Shown here: in pieces, positions 27,647 through 37,319 of the stretch
Numbering within the stretch: position 1 is the stretch's first letter
Layout of the letters: each line of letters opens with the position of its first letter
NCBI GenBank assembly: GCA_020890945.1
Contig: JAJHPK010000050.1
Span: 1 to 63,642, forward strand
Length of the DNA: 63,642 nucleotides
Origin: Nitrosomonas sp.
GTDB taxonomy: Bacteria; Pseudomonadota; Gammaproteobacteria; Burkholderiales; Nitrosomonadaceae
Direction of reading: 5' to 3'
Notes under the pieces: generated by a model
Told to the model about the DNA's origin: nothing
The model's input: only the letters and a program-made list of their open reading frames with translations
Databases searched by the model: none
Translations under genes and position numbers: made by a program

Positions 27647-28456
27647 TCAGGATAGCTTAGTTGGTCGGGATAGGGTATTTTGCCGCACTTTTTCAAACAA
27701 ACAGATCGCGGCACAAGCTGCCACATTCAACGATTCGGTTTCTCCCGGCATCGGAATTTTGATAACCGAGTCCGATTGCTGCATGATCTCGGAAGTTAAT
27801 CCGTTTCCTTCATTGCCAAACACCCAAGCGGTAGGGCCGCTCAAAGAAATTTCAAATAAGTTTTCTGTTGCATTCAATGCGGTGGCGATCACTTTACCGG
27901 GAAAATGTTTGGAAACCTGAAGTAAATTGCTGTTTTCGAAAATGTCTAAACTAAAGTGCGCCCCCATTGCTGCGCGCAAAGTCTTTGGTGACCAGGCATC
28001 GCAGCAATCCTGCGATAAATAAACGCTATCGACATTGGCTGCAGCAGCAGAACGTAAAATAGAGCCGAGGTTACCCGGATCTTGAATGGCTTCTAATAGA
28101 ACGATGTGATGTTCACTGCCGTGATCGCGATTATTCTCCGCGACCGGATTAACAATGATGGCCAGTATTCCTGTTGGCGTTTTGACTGGCGAAACCGCTC
28201 GCATGAGCGAATCGCTGACGACTGTGATCGTTGGTAAGGTTGCACCAAACAGTGCATGCCAGTTTTTGGGAGGATCGTTTCGTTCAAGATACGATGCACT
28301 GACTATCAAGTGTTCAGGTAAACCTTTCGCCGCATGATACGCTTGTATCAAATGCAAACCGTCGAGCACGGTTAACTGTGTTTTCTTGCGATAGTGCGCT
28401 GATTCTTCAAGTTTGATGAGTTGTTTAATCAGTGGATGTTGCCGTGACGTAATCAT
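27647..28456 (-). CDS. SpoU/TrmH-family RNA 2'-O-methyltransferase
   Basis: 269 residues. The N-terminal substrate-binding domain (ITSRQHPLIKQLIKLEES...RKKTQLTVLDG) is typical of RlmB/TsnR-like enzymes. The C-terminal SPOUT knot domain has motif 1 (ALQDPGN-like AIQDPGNLGSILRSA), motif 2 (VFGNEGNGL) and motif 3 (IPMPGETESLNVAAC). It transfers a methyl group from SAM to a ribose 2'-OH in rRNA or tRNA. The exact target base cannot be fixed. It reads toward the DUF4062 gene and is separated from hisD by a repeat element. Confidence 0.88.
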   Translation of the reverse strand: MITSRQHPLIKQLIKLEESAHYRKKTQLTVLDGLHLIQAYHAAKGLPEHLIVSASYLERNDPPKNWHALFGATLPTITVVSDSLMRAVSPVKTPTGILAIIVNPVAENNRDHGSEHHIVLLEAIQDPGNLGSILRSAAAANVDSVYLSQDCCDAWSPKTLRAAMGAHFSLDIFENSNLLQVSKHFPGKVIATALNATENLFEISLSGPTAWVFGNEGNGLTSEIMQQSDSVIKIPMPGETESLNVAACAAICLFEKVRQNTLSRPTKLS

Positions 28457-28510
28457 CTCAACCGATATCCTGCGAAATGCACTGCGGAAAGATGATCAAA
28501 CCGGATGGAC

Positions 28511-28645
28511 GTGTTAACAAAACTATCTGCGTTGCCGCTACGGTGTTAAAAACAGGTTCAAAATGCTCATTTATTACACATAAACTGCGCTTTTTCGCCT
28601 GTTTCTGCCTTGTATCGGCTGCCTCGAAAACGTTTTTCAACAGCC
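28511..28645 (+). repeat. Dispersed extragenic repeat, copy 2 (fuller)
   Basis: This 135-base stretch fills the gap between rlmB-type gene and hisD. Its left half matches copy 1 at 24886-24946. Its right end, GTTTTTCAACAGCC, is the inverted form of the GTTGAAAAAC that starts copy 1, so a complete element appears to have inverted ends. A minus-strand frame runs through it ([20 protein letters not shown]), but this is the repeat itself, not a gene. Confidence 0.75.
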
Positions 28646-28647
28646 TG

Positions 28648-29946
28648 TTAGCCCTTGAAACGATATTCAGCCGAACGGGCATGCGCTTGCAAACCCTCGC
28701 CATGAGCCAGAATTGAAGCAATTTCGCCCAACTTCGCGGTATCTTGCTGCCCGACTTGTATCAAACTGCTACGTTTTTGAAAGTCATAAACACCCAGTGG
28801 TGATGAAAAACGTGCAGTACGCGAGGTTGGCAGTACATGATTGGGCCCTGCGCAGTAATCTCCAAAAGCTTCACAGGTATTTTTGCCGATGAAAATAGCA
28901 CCGGCATGATGAATGTTATCGAGCCATTTTTCTGCTTGCTCAATCGATAACTCGAGATGTTCAGGTGCAATTTTGTTGGATATTTCGCAAGCTTCCTGCA
29001 AATTTTGGACTTGAATTAACGCGCCGCGATTTTCCAGTGATGCGCGGATAATGTCTTTACGAGGCATTTCCGGCAGCAAACGTTCGATACTTTGCAAAAC
29101 TTGCTGCAAAAAATCGCTATCAGGGCACAATAAAATCGATTGCGCCATTTCATCGTGCTCTGCTTGAGAAAACAAATCCATGGCAATCCAATCCGGATTG
29201 GTTTTGCCATCACAAATCACTAAAATCTCAGAAGGACCTGCAACCATATCGATTCCCACGATACCGAATACACGTCGTTTGGCCGCGGCGACATAGGCAT
29301 TACCTGGGCCAACGATTTTGTCGACTTGCGGAATAGTTTCGGTACCATACGCTAATGCACCAACCGCTTGAGCGCCGCCAATGGTGAAAACACGGTCGAC
29401 TTGGCTGATGGCTGCGGCGGCCAAAACCATAGTGTTTCTTTCCCCGTTCGGTGTGGGCACCACCATAATCAGCTCTTTAACGCCAGCGACTTTTGCGGGA
29501 ATGGCATTCATCAAAACGGACGAAGGATAAGACGCTTTTCCACCCGGAACGTATAAACCAACTCGATCGAGCGGTGTTATTTTCTGCCCTAAGAGACTAT
29601 GCGAATCATAATATTGCCACGAAGCGGACAGTTGTTTTTCATGGTAGCTGCGGATACGCTCGGCGGCTTGCTGTAAGGCGGTTCTTTGTTCGGTCGGCAA
29701 AGCTGCGAGTGCCTGTTGCAAATCATCGTGAGTTAACTCCAATTCCTGCGCGGTGTTAACCGACAATCTATCAAAACGATTGGTGTATTCGATCAATGCA
29801 GCGTTTTTGCGAGTACGGATATCCGCAAGAATTTTGGCGACGGTCGCGTCGATGGTATCGTCTTGCGCGCTTTCGAAAGCCAATAGATTATCCAGATTGC
29901 TTTGAAAATCAACGTCGGTTGAATTGAGTCGTTTAATTTTTACCAT
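28648..29946 (-). CDS. hisD: Histidinol dehydrogenase
   Basis: 432 residues, standard length. It oxidises histidinol to histidine in two NAD-dependent steps, with zinc. Landmarks are [17 protein letters not shown], the [16 protein letters not shown] segment, [37 protein letters not shown] and the GPNHVLPT loop with its catalytic His. It lies 21 bases after hisG on the same strand. The stop codon is immediately next to the dispersed repeat, and no hisC or hisB follows. Confidence 0.97.
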   Translation of the reverse strand: MVKIKRLNSTDVDFQSNLDNLLAFESAQDDTIDATVAKILADIRTRKNAALIEYTNRFDRLSVNTAQELELTHDDLQQALAALPTEQRTALQQAAERIRSYHEKQLSASWQYYDSHSLLGQKITPLDRVGLYVPGGKASYPSSVLMNAIPAKVAGVKELIMVVPTPNGERNTMVLAAAAISQVDRVFTIGGAQAVGALAYGTETIPQVDKIVGPGNAYVAAAKRRVFGIVGIDMVAGPSEILVICDGKTNPDWIAMDLFSQAEHDEMAQSILLCPDSDFLQQVLQSIERLLPEMPRKDIIRASLENRGALIQVQNLQEACEISNKIAPEHLELSIEQAEKWLDNIHHAGAIFIGKNTCEAFGDYCAGPNHVLPTSRTARFSSPLGVYDFQKRSSLIQVGQQDTAKLGEIASILAHGEGLQAHARSAEYRFKG

Positions 29947-29967
29947 CGGTGCAATAAAGTGTCTCTG

Positions 29968-30612
29968 TTATTTTTTAACGGCTTCCGTAAAGGCGTCTAG
30001 AATCGGTTGAATCGACTGGCTTTTTAATTTGAGCGCCGCTTGATTGATAATCAATCTTGCAGAAATCGGCATAATTTCTTCCACGGCTTTTAATTGATTG
30101 GCTTTCAGCGTATTGCCGCTGGACACCAAATCAACAATCGCATCAGCCAGACCGACCAAAGGTGCTAATTCCATCGATCCGTAGAGTTTGATCAAATCCA
30201 CATGGACACCTTTATTGGCAAAGTGTTCTCGGGCAGTTTTGACATATTTTGTCGCAACGCGCAACCGAGCACCTTGCCGCACCGCAGAATCGTAATCAAA
30301 CCCATCCGGCACGGCTACCATCAAACGGCAACGTGCAATGTTTAAATCCAACGGCTGATAAAGTCCTGCTCCACCATGTTCCAGTAACACATCTTTGCCA
30401 GCGATGCCAATATCAGCAGCGCCATATTGCACATAGGTGGGCACGTCGGTAGCGCGTACGATAATCAGCCGAACGGTCGCGCGATTGGTGGATAAAATTA
30501 ATTTGCGTGAGGATTCAGGATCATCACTTGCAACAATACCGGCCGCTTTCAATAGCGGCGCGGTATCTTCAAATATTCGTCCCTTCGACAGGGCGATCGT
30601 GATATCAGTCAT
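29968..30612 (-). CDS. hisG: ATP phosphoribosyltransferase, short form
   Basis: 214 residues from the ATG giving [12 protein letters not shown]; an ATG 9 bases upstream is in frame but not conserved. It is the first step of histidine synthesis, joining ATP and PRPP. The short form lacks the C-terminal regulatory domain and normally needs HisZ, which is not in this window. Signatures are [26 protein letters not shown], and the PRPP loop [13 protein letters not shown]. It starts 12 bases after sodB and precedes hisD. Confidence 0.96.
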   Translation of the reverse strand: MTDITIALSKGRIFEDTAPLLKAAGIVASDDPESSRKLILSTNRATVRLIIVRATDVPTYVQYGAADIGIAGKDVLLEHGGAGLYQPLDLNIARCRLMVAVPDGFDYDSAVRQGARLRVATKYVKTAREHFANKGVHVDLIKLYGSMELAPLVGLADAIVDLVSSGNTLKANQLKAVEEIMPISARLIINQAALKLKSQSIQPILDAFTEAVKK

Positions 30613-30624
30613 AAAACCCAAAAG

Positions 30625-31266
30625 CTAGCCGAGATTAGCTGCAGCAAAATCCCAGTTAATTAATTTATCCAGGATTGCATTGACGTAATCGCCCCGTTTA
30701 TTTTGATAATCCAAATAATAAGCATGTTCCCACACATCGATGGTTAACAGTGGGCGCAGGTTTTTGGTAATCGGCGATTCCGCATTACCGGTTTTGGCAA
30801 TAGCAATTTTTCCATTATCCACTACTAACCAAGCCCAACCGCTACCAAATTGTGTCAGTGCGGCCTGCGCAAATTCTTTTTTGCACGCATCCAAGCTACC
30901 AAATGACGCTTCAATTTTTTGCTTCAAGGCACTTGCGGGTTCGCCGCCGCCATTCGGTTTTAAACTGTGCCAATAAAACATATGGTTCCACACTTGCGCT
31001 GCATTATTAAAAATCGCCGCTTTGTCAGCTTGTCCAGCGGTTGCTTTGATAATATCTTCCAGCGACTTACCGGCCAGATCATTGTTGGCAACCAGATTGT
31101 TTAAGTTGTCGACATAAGTTTTATGATGTTTGCCATAGTGAAAACTTAATGTGTTAGCCGATATTACTGGCTGAAGCGCAGTATCGCTATAGGGCAATGG
31201 CGCCAGAATGTATTGCGAGCCTGATTGCGCGGTCTTGGAAAAATTATCAAGATTGAGGTTAGACAT
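30625..31266 (-). CDS. sodB: Superoxide dismutase, Fe type
   Basis: 213 residues, about 20 longer than E. coli SodB because of an N-terminal extension of some 18 residues before [15 protein letters not shown]. Metal ligands are H43 (SFHYGKHH), H95 (WNHMFYWH), D175 and H179 ([10 protein letters not shown]). [13 protein letters not shown] and the Gln in FGSGWAWL support the Fe type rather than Mn. AGGAGA precedes the ATG. An inverted repeat TGAAAGTT/AACTTTCA (31291-31298 and 31344-31351) lies in the upstream gap and may be regulatory. Confidence 0.94.
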   Translation of the reverse strand: MSNLNLDNFSKTAQSGSQYILAPLPYSDTALQPVISANTLSFHYGKHHKTYVDNLNNLVANNDLAGKSLEDIIKATAGQADKAAIFNNAAQVWNHMFYWHSLKPNGGGEPASALKQKIEASFGSLDACKKEFAQAALTQFGSGWAWLVVDNGKIAIAKTGNAESPITKNLRPLLTIDVWEHAYYLDYQNKRGDYVNAILDKLINWDFAAANLG

Positions 31267-31363
31267 TGTTCTCTCCTTATAAAAAAGCTTTGAAAGTTCC
31301 CCATACTTATCAGTTATCTATTGGTTAGTCAAACCGGATCAATAACTTTCAGCGGTATTGCGC

Positions 31364-31795
31364 TTATTCTTGCGGGGCTGTTTCCGTCGTGAATGTAATT
31401 TTACTGTGCCCTGCTAAACGTGCAGCTTCCATGACGGTAATAACCGATTGATGAGCTGCTTTGGCATCAGCATTAATGATGATGAAGGGATCTTTCATAT
31501 CTTGTGCTACGGCTTGCAATGCATCACGCAAACTTTCGATACTGGTGAATTTAACCGGTGTTAAATTGATGGTGTATGTTCCCGATGCGCTAACAGTAAT
31601 ATCGATCGTATTCGGTTTCTGAGCATTATTATCGACTTCTTCAGTGCCAGCTTCTGGCAAATTGATTTCCAATTGTGCAAACTTTGAATAGGTGGTTGTC
31701 ACCACGAGAAAAATCAAAATCACCAATAGAACGTCGATCATCGGTACCAGATTGATTTCTGGTTCATCGCTTTGTTTGCCACGTTGAAAATTCAT
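31364..31795 (-). CDS. exbD: ExbD/TolR-family biopolymer transport protein
   Basis: 143 residues. A short cytoplasmic N-terminus (EPEINLVPMIDVLLVILIF) leads into the single transmembrane helix carrying the proton-pathway Asp in PMIDV. A periplasmic domain follows with IIINADAKAAHQSVITVMEAA. It would work with ExbB to pass proton-motive energy to TonB receptors. No exbB is adjacent: upstream is the divergent purE and downstream is sodB. The partner must be encoded elsewhere. Confidence 0.9.
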   Translation of the reverse strand: MNFQRGKQSDEPEINLVPMIDVLLVILIFLVVTTTYSKFAQLEINLPEAGTEEVDNNAQKPNTIDITVSASGTYTINLTPVKFTSIESLRDALQAVAQDMKDPFIIINADAKAAHQSVITVMEAARLAGHSKITFTTETAPQE

Positions 31796-31999
31796 AAGAT
31801 GCTATTTATGTGGATGATGTGTTGTGTAAATAAAGAAGAATCTACTAAATCATTGCAAGCTTCGTGATTGAAAGAAACCATTTGTTCGGCCTCTAGTATA
31901 ATACCAATTCCGCTTCGGATTGAAGTGCATCGAATAAAATCGCAGGCAATCAAGGAAAAAACCAACTGGCACTGCACGTTACTGTTAATAAGGGACACA

Positions 32000-32539
32000 A
32001 TGGCACATAAAAATCTATCTCTCATTTCCTCCACGGATGAAAAGCGTGTCATTAAACCTTCCGTGAGTGTCGTGATGGGAAGTAAAAGCGATTGGCCTAT
32101 CATGCAACATGCCGTTGAGATTTTAAAAGAGTTTCGCATTGATTATGAAGTGAAAGTCGTTTCAGCGCACCGCACACCCGATTTAATGTTTGAGTTTGCT
32201 GAACAAGCGAAAGCGCGTGGTGTTTACTGTATTATTGCCGGTGCGGGAGGCGCCGCGCATTTGCCCGGCATGATTGCTGCAAAAACGACACTGCCCGTGT
32301 TGGGCGTTCCGGTTAATTCCAAATATTTGCATGGTGTTGATTCGTTGTTATCGATCGTACAAATGCCCAAAGGCGTTCCGGTTGCAACTTTTGCTATTGG
32401 CGAAGCCGGTGCGATCAACGCGGGTTTGTTTGCGGTTGCAATGCTGGCAAACAATCATAGCGAATTGAGCGCAAGGCTCAATCAATATCGTAAAAAACAA
32501 ACTGAGTCGGTATTGGCGGCTGATCTGAATAATGTATAA
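32000..32539 (+). CDS. purE: N5-carboxyaminoimidazole ribonucleotide mutase
   Basis: 179 residues from ATG 32000 with AAGGGA upstream; the frame is open back to 31868 but that part has no family match. The class I PurE signatures are [14 protein letters not shown], the His in [22 protein letters not shown] and the C-terminal [12 protein letters not shown]. It converts N5-CAIR to CAIR in purine synthesis. It overlaps purK by 8 bases. Confidence 0.96.
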   Translation: MAHKNLSLISSTDEKRVIKPSVSVVMGSKSDWPIMQHAVEILKEFRIDYEVKVVSAHRTPDLMFEFAEQAKARGVYCIIAGAGGAAHLPGMIAAKTTLPVLGVPVNSKYLHGVDSLLSIVQMPKGVPVATFAIGEAGAINAGLFAVAMLANNHSELSARLNQYRKKQTESVLAADLNNV

Positions 32540-33671
32540 ACGGGTGATGCCGGGTGCTATGCTCGGCGTGTTGGGTGGTGGTCAGCTTGGTCGCATGTTT
32601 GTAAAAGCAGCGCAAGAAATGGGTTATCGGGTTACCGTACTGGATTCATCACCCGATAGTCCAGCCGGACGAGTAGCCGATGATTTTATTGCTGCAAATT
32701 ATAGCGATCACTCGGCATTAAAAAAAATCGGCGAACACTGCGCTGCAGTGACTACTGAATTTGAAAATATTCCAGCGGATGTATTGGAAAAATTATCCAA
32801 CCACTGTCAAGTGAGTCCCGGCGCGAAAAGTGTTCAAATCGCACAAAATCGAATTTCTGAGAAAGAATTTTTAGCAACGAATGGTTTTCCCGTTGTTCCT
32901 TATCGCATCATCCAACAAGCAGAAGATTTTCAAGCCCCGGACATTCATGAGTACTTGCCAGGCATACTGAAAGTGAGTCAGTTTGGCTATGATGGCAAAG
33001 GCCAGAAGCGCATTCACAATGAGGCAGAACTCAAACCCGCTTTTGAAGGACTGAATCATTCCGTTTGTGTCTTAGAAAAAATGCTATCACTGGCTCTAGA
33101 AGTGTCAGTAGTCGTCGCACGTAGCGCAGATGGAGAAATCAAAACCTTTCCGGTGGCCGAGAATCAACATGTCCATGGTATTCTCGATATCAGCATCGTT
33201 CCGGCGCGTATTTCAAGTGCTTTAGCAGATCAAGCGCAAAAGACAGCTTGTCAGGTTGCCGAAAAACTTAATTATTGTGGCGTTTTGTGTGTGGAATTTT
33301 TTGTATTATCGGACGGTGAATTACTCATCAATGAAATAGCACCCAGACCTCATAACAGTGGTCACTATTCCATCGATGCTTGCATCACATCACAATTCGA
33401 GCAACAAGTCAGAACGTTATGCGGTCTTCCACTGGGAGAAACCAAGCAGCTGACCACGGCAGTGATGGTCAATTTGTTAGGAGATTTGTGGCATCACAAC
33501 GAACCGGATTGGACTTACGTATTGCAATGTCCAATGACTAAATTGCATCTGTATGGAAAAACTGAAGCACGGCCAAGCCGTAAAATGGGACACTTCACGG
33601 TAATGAACGATTCGCTGGATACCGCATTACAGCAAGCAATCTCAATCAAAAATAAACTCAACGGAAATTGA
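32532..33671 (+). CDS. purK: N5-carboxyaminoimidazole ribonucleotide synthase
   Basis: 379 residues, an ATP-grasp enzyme that carboxylates AIR to N5-CAIR ahead of PurE. It opens with [14 protein letters not shown], has the ATP-grasp lysine in [15 protein letters not shown], metal-binding [25 protein letters not shown] (cut) and GNLLGDLW-like VNLLGDLW. The start is inside the 3' end of purE, so the two are translationally coupled. Confidence 0.96.
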   Translation: MYKRVMPGAMLGVLGGGQLGRMFVKAAQEMGYRVTVLDSSPDSPAGRVADDFIAANYSDHSALKKIGEHCAAVTTEFENIPADVLEKLSNHCQVSPGAKSVQIAQNRISEKEFLATNGFPVVPYRIIQQAEDFQAPDIHEYLPGILKVSQFGYDGKGQKRIHNEAELKPAFEGLNHSVCVLEKMLSLALEVSVVVARSADGEIKTFPVAENQHVHGILDISIVPARISSALADQAQKTACQVAEKLNYCGVLCVEFFVLSDGELLINEIAPRPHNSGHYSIDACITSQFEQQVRTLCGLPLGETKQLTTAVMVNLLGDLWHHNEPDWTYVLQCPMTKLHLYGKTEARPSRKMGHFTVMNDSLDTALQQAISIKNKLNGN

Positions 33672-33680
33672 ACCGGTATC

Positions 33681-34586
33681 ATGACAACTTCTGACGCATT
33701 ATTTGAAACAACCATTCAAGGCCTACCTCTGGTACATCGCGGCAAAGTCAGAGACATCTATCTTGTCGATGACGAATATTTGCTCATCGTTCAAACCGAT
33801 CGTTTGTCAGCGTTTGATGTGATTTTACCTACGCCAGTGCCGGGTAAGGGAAAAATTCTCACGTCGATATCAGATTTCTGGTTCAAGAAACTAGCTCATA
33901 TATTACCGAATCATTTGACCAATATTGCCCCAGAATCGGTGGTTGCGGAGAATGAACATGATCAAGTGCGTGACCGCGCTTTCGTGACTCGTCGGTTACA
34001 TCCTTTGCCGATTGAAGCGATTGTGCGCGGTTATATCGTTGGCTCGGGATGGAAAGACTATCAAAAAAATGGAGCGATTTGTGGTATTCCGTTGCCTGTA
34101 GGCTTAAAGCTTGCAGAAAAATTGCCTGAGGGCGCAATTTTTACGCCTTCTACAAAAGCGCCGGCTGGATCGCATGATGAAAATATTTCGTTTGAAGTGG
34201 CTGAAGAAAGATTAGGTGACATCCTCACTGCGCTGGTGCGCAAAAAAGCTATCCAGTTGTATACCGAAGCGGCCAGCTATGCGATCCAACGCGGTATTAT
34301 CATAGCCGATACTAAATTTGAGTTTGGTCTCGACAAAGCTGGTCAACTGTATTTAATCGATGAAGTGTTGACGCCTGATTCTTCTCGTTTTTGGCCCGCC
34401 GATCAATATCAACCCGGGCAAAACCCGCCTAGCTTTGATAAACAGTTTGTCCGCGATTGGCTAGAAAAACAAGATTGGAACAAAAAAGCTCCTGCGCCAG
34501 AATTGCCGCAAGACATTTTGCAGCGGACGGTTGAAAAGTATCGAGAGGCATTACATCGGCTCATTGAACCGCTAGACATGCGTTAA
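33681..34586 (+). CDS. purC: SAICAR synthase
   Basis: 301 residues, the longer (yeast-like) form of the enzyme rather than the 237-residue E. coli form. It opens with [20 protein letters not shown] and [10 protein letters not shown]-type [11 protein letters not shown], then [18 protein letters not shown], and the metal/ATP site in [17 protein letters not shown]. It joins aspartate to CAIR. The gene lies 9 bases after purK and completes a purE-purK-purC operon. Confidence 0.96.
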   Translation: MTTSDALFETTIQGLPLVHRGKVRDIYLVDDEYLLIVQTDRLSAFDVILPTPVPGKGKILTSISDFWFKKLAHILPNHLTNIAPESVVAENEHDQVRDRAFVTRRLHPLPIEAIVRGYIVGSGWKDYQKNGAICGIPLPVGLKLAEKLPEGAIFTPSTKAPAGSHDENISFEVAEERLGDILTALVRKKAIQLYTEAASYAIQRGIIIADTKFEFGLDKAGQLYLIDEVLTPDSSRFWPADQYQPGQNPPSFDKQFVRDWLEKQDWNKKAPAPELPQDILQRTVEKYREALHRLIEPLDMR

Positions 34587-34598
34587 TAGGATTCATGA

Positions 34599-35501
34599 GT
34601 GGCTATACCGGATTTTCAATCATTCATGCTTCCTCTCTTGCGATTCGCTAGTGATGGTGCTTGCCATAATCTTTCTACAGCTAGAACACATTTAGCGCAG
34701 ATGTTTTCTCTTACGCAAAAAGAGATTGAGGAACTTCTTCCCAGTGGTAAACAACGCCGCTTTCACAATCGTGTTGCATGGGCAAAGGTGTATCTCGAAC
34801 AAGCCGGATTATTACATTCGCCCAAAAGAGGTGAATTTAATATTACCCAACAAGGTCTCGCATTGCTTGCATCAAATCCAGATTATATTTCAGTTCAGTT
34901 ACTGAATCAGTTTGAGAAATTTAAAACATTCAGAATAGCTAAGAAATCTACTGAAAAAGAGAAAGTAATAGAATCTATAGAAACACCAGAAGAATTACTT
35001 GAGCGATCATTTCAAACTATACACAGGGAACTCGTCAGATCCTTACTTGAAAAAGTCAAAGCTTGCACACCTTCTTTTTTCGAAAATTTGGTTATTGAAT
35101 TACTACTAAAAATGGGCTACGGCGGCAATCGAATCGAAGCTGGAAAAGCAATAAGACAATCAGGAGATGAAGGAATAGACGGTATTATCAATGAAGATAA
35201 ACTAGGTTTGGATATTGTGTATATTCAAGCTAAGCGCTGGACAACAGCAACTATCGGGCGTCCCGAAATTCAAAAATTTGTTGGTGCTTTGCATGGAAAA
35301 AGAGCTAAGAAAGGTGTTTATATTACAACGTCTACTTTTTCTCCCGAGGCACATCAATATGTTTTAGTCATTGATCCTAAAGTTGTTTTAATTGATGGAG
35401 AGCAGTTAGCCGAATATATGATTGAATATAATCTTGGTGTCTTAATAAAAGATACCTATGAAATCAAGAAGATTGATGCAGATTACTTCATTGAAGATTA
35501 G
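34599..35501 (+). CDS. mrr: Mrr-type type IV restriction endonuclease
   Basis: 300 residues from GTG 34599, 12 bases after purC. The N-terminal winged-helix (Mrr_N) domain covers about 1-95. The C-terminal restriction-endonuclease fold starts at about 150 (FFENLVIELLLKMGYGG). The catalytic D...(E/Q)xK pattern is visible in GDEGIDGIINEDKLGLDIVYIQAKRW, cut as GIDG and IQAK. Mrr cleaves DNA bearing foreign methylation and can cause self-damage after pressure or methylation stress. The close spacing to purC suggests read-through from the purine operon. Confidence 0.9.
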   Translation: MAIPDFQSFMLPLLRFASDGACHNLSTARTHLAQMFSLTQKEIEELLPSGKQRRFHNRVAWAKVYLEQAGLLHSPKRGEFNITQQGLALLASNPDYISVQLLNQFEKFKTFRIAKKSTEKEKVIESIETPEELLERSFQTIHRELVRSLLEKVKACTPSFFENLVIELLLKMGYGGNRIEAGKAIRQSGDEGIDGIINEDKLGLDIVYIQAKRWTTATIGRPEIQKFVGALHGKRAKKGVYITTSTFSPEAHQYVLVIDPKVVLIDGEQLAEYMIEYNLGVLIKDTYEIKKIDADYFIED

Positions 35502-35553
35502 CAGCCTTTCAATTTCTTAACCCATTCATTCAACCATTACTTTTTAAAATTAC

Positions 35554-36420
35554 ATGTTTGATATCGCCATTGACACCATTGTCATGCGTCCGTATGTATT
35601 TACTTTTTTTGCCGTATTTTTGCTGGCTTGTGTTCCGCATGTGGGTTGGCGCAAAACATTGTTATTTACTGTCGCGGGATATCTCATTGCTTTTTCCTCC
35701 GAGAAGCTGTCGATTAGCACCGGGTTTCCATATGGTTGGTACTATTACATTGATAATACCAGTCAGCAAGAATTATGGGTTTGGGGCGTGCCTTTTTTCG
35801 ATTCGCTTTCGTATGTATTTTTAACTTACTGTAGCTACACGACAGCGCTGTTTATCTTGTCTCCGCTGGCAACCAAAGGCATCAATCTAGTCACGTTAGA
35901 AACGCGCGCTATTCGACGTTCTTGGGCTGCACTCGTGCTCGGTGCTTTTTTGCAAACATTTTTGGATATCATTATTGATCCGGTTGCGCTGCAGGGTAGT
36001 CATTGGTTTCTTGGCCAAATATACGGATATTATGAAGAAGGCGTGCATTTTGGCGTACCGCTTTCAAACTATATCGGATGGTTATTGACTAGTTTCTTTT
36101 TGGTGGCAGTTTTTCAACAAATTGACCGGAAGCATGATCTGAAAGCACCAGCGGGAGTATTTTTTATGCCGTTTCGTTCCCTATTGGGTCCAGTGCTCTA
36201 TCTATCCGTGCTGATCTTTAACTGGGCTGTAACGCTATGGATTGGCGAGCATTTGATTGCGCTAACCGGTATTTTGATTTTTACATTACCGATCGTCATA
36301 GTCACTGTCTTGGCGATATTGCGAGTCAATCGCTATCGACCTGAAGAATTACAAGAACATCTAGTAGATTATCCGTGGTCGTATATGAACAAGCATGAGA
36401 AAGAAAAGTTACATAGTTAG
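35554..36420 (+). CDS. Carotenoid biosynthesis (CruF-like) membrane protein
   Basis: 288 residues with about seven hydrophobic helices. It fits the PF04240 carotenoid biosynthesis family (CruF, a bisanhydrobacterioruberin or gamma-carotene 1',2'-hydratase). Examples are FPYGWYYY, WVWGVPFFDSLSYVFLTY and DIIIDPVALQGSHWFLGQIYG (cut), with Asp residues buried in helices. No other carotenoid gene is nearby, so the substrate is unclear and the protein may serve another membrane role. It has a 52-base gap to mrr and is convergent with the permease downstream. Confidence 0.75.
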   Translation: MFDIAIDTIVMRPYVFTFFAVFLLACVPHVGWRKTLLFTVAGYLIAFSSEKLSISTGFPYGWYYYIDNTSQQELWVWGVPFFDSLSYVFLTYCSYTTALFILSPLATKGINLVTLETRAIRRSWAALVLGAFLQTFLDIIIDPVALQGSHWFLGQIYGYYEEGVHFGVPLSNYIGWLLTSFFLVAVFQQIDRKHDLKAPAGVFFMPFRSLLGPVLYLSVLIFNWAVTLWIGEHLIALTGILIFTLPIVIVTVLAILRVNRYRPEELQEHLVDYPWSYMNKHEKEKLHS

Positions 36421-36472
36421 AAACGCCAATTCAGCAATACCAAAAATATTTTATGAAGCAGTGAGCTATCAT

Positions 36473-37270
36473 TTAAACTAAATTTAGCAACATTTTAATT
36501 CCCAGGCTATAGAGTAATACCACAAAGATGGTTCTCAATATCGAAGTTTTGGTTGAATGAGTCATTTTGGCACCGATCGGTGCAGTAACGATACTCGCAG
36601 AAACCAACCAGGCCAATGCTGGTAAATAGATATACCCCAGGCTATATTCAGGTAATTGTTCTGATTGCAAACTACCATTTACGGCATAACCTATCGTGCC
36701 CGCCAAGGCAATCGGAAATCCAATAGCTGCTGCGGTTCCGATCGCTTGTTGCAATTTCACTTTGCATAAAGTGAGGAAAGGTACTGATAGTAAGCCACCT
36801 CCGATGGCTACTAGACTGGATACTCCACCAATCACAGTACCAATCAGAAATAACCCAATTTTTCCTGGTAATTGAAACATAGGACTCGGGCGAAATTGAA
36901 GCAGCATTTGTGTGGCTGCGTAAAAAATGAAAATAACAAAAATGACGCTCAGTATGTTGCCTGGCATTACACTTACAAGAACCGTGCCTCCAAGCGTGCC
37001 CATGAAAATACCGGGTGTCATTGGTTTAACTACGTTCCAAAGTACAGCACCGTGTCGATGGTGCGTGCGAAGACTGCTGATCGAGGTAAATAAAATGGTC
37101 GCCAGTGTGGTACCTAATGCCATGTGGATAATACGGTCTAGCGGAAAATCTTGTGCAGTAAACGCTGAAATCAGCACTGGTACAATTATTAATCCACCGC
37201 CGATTCCGAGCAAGCCAGCGAAAAATCCGACAAAAGCTCCGGTCAATAGATAAATTAACCACCATTCCAT
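36473..37270 (-). CDS. TauE/SafE-family sulfite exporter-like permease
   Basis: 265 residues from ATG 37270 (MEWWLIYLLTGAFVGFFAGLLGIGGG, cut); 30 in-frame codons upstream have no match and overlap the neighbouring gene. Eight or so membrane helices carry two TauE/SafE signatures, FFAGLLGIGGGLI and IGGVSSLVAIGGGLLSVP. Family members export sulfite or organosulfonates, but many are uncharacterised anion exporters. It lies downstream of the EVE gene on the same strand. Confidence 0.9.
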   Translation of the reverse strand: MEWWLIYLLTGAFVGFFAGLLGIGGGLIIVPVLISAFTAQDFPLDRIIHMALGTTLATILFTSISSLRTHHRHGAVLWNVVKPMTPGIFMGTLGGTVLVSVMPGNILSVIFVIFIFYAATQMLLQFRPSPMFQLPGKIGLFLIGTVIGGVSSLVAIGGGLLSVPFLTLCKVKLQQAIGTAAAIGFPIALAGTIGYAVNGSLQSEQLPEYSLGYIYLPALAWLVSASIVTAPIGAKMTHSTKTSILRTIFVVLLYSLGIKMLLNLV

Positions 37271-37319
37271 TATTAAGATGAGCGATTCTGCATGTTCGAA
37301 GAGGATTAATTTACGGCTA

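Noticed and set aside
28458-28721. 87-codon minus-strand frame between the rRNA methyltransferase and hisD
   Set aside because: It is a translation of the dispersed repeat plus the overlapping hisD 3' end. Such frames recur wherever the repeat occurs.
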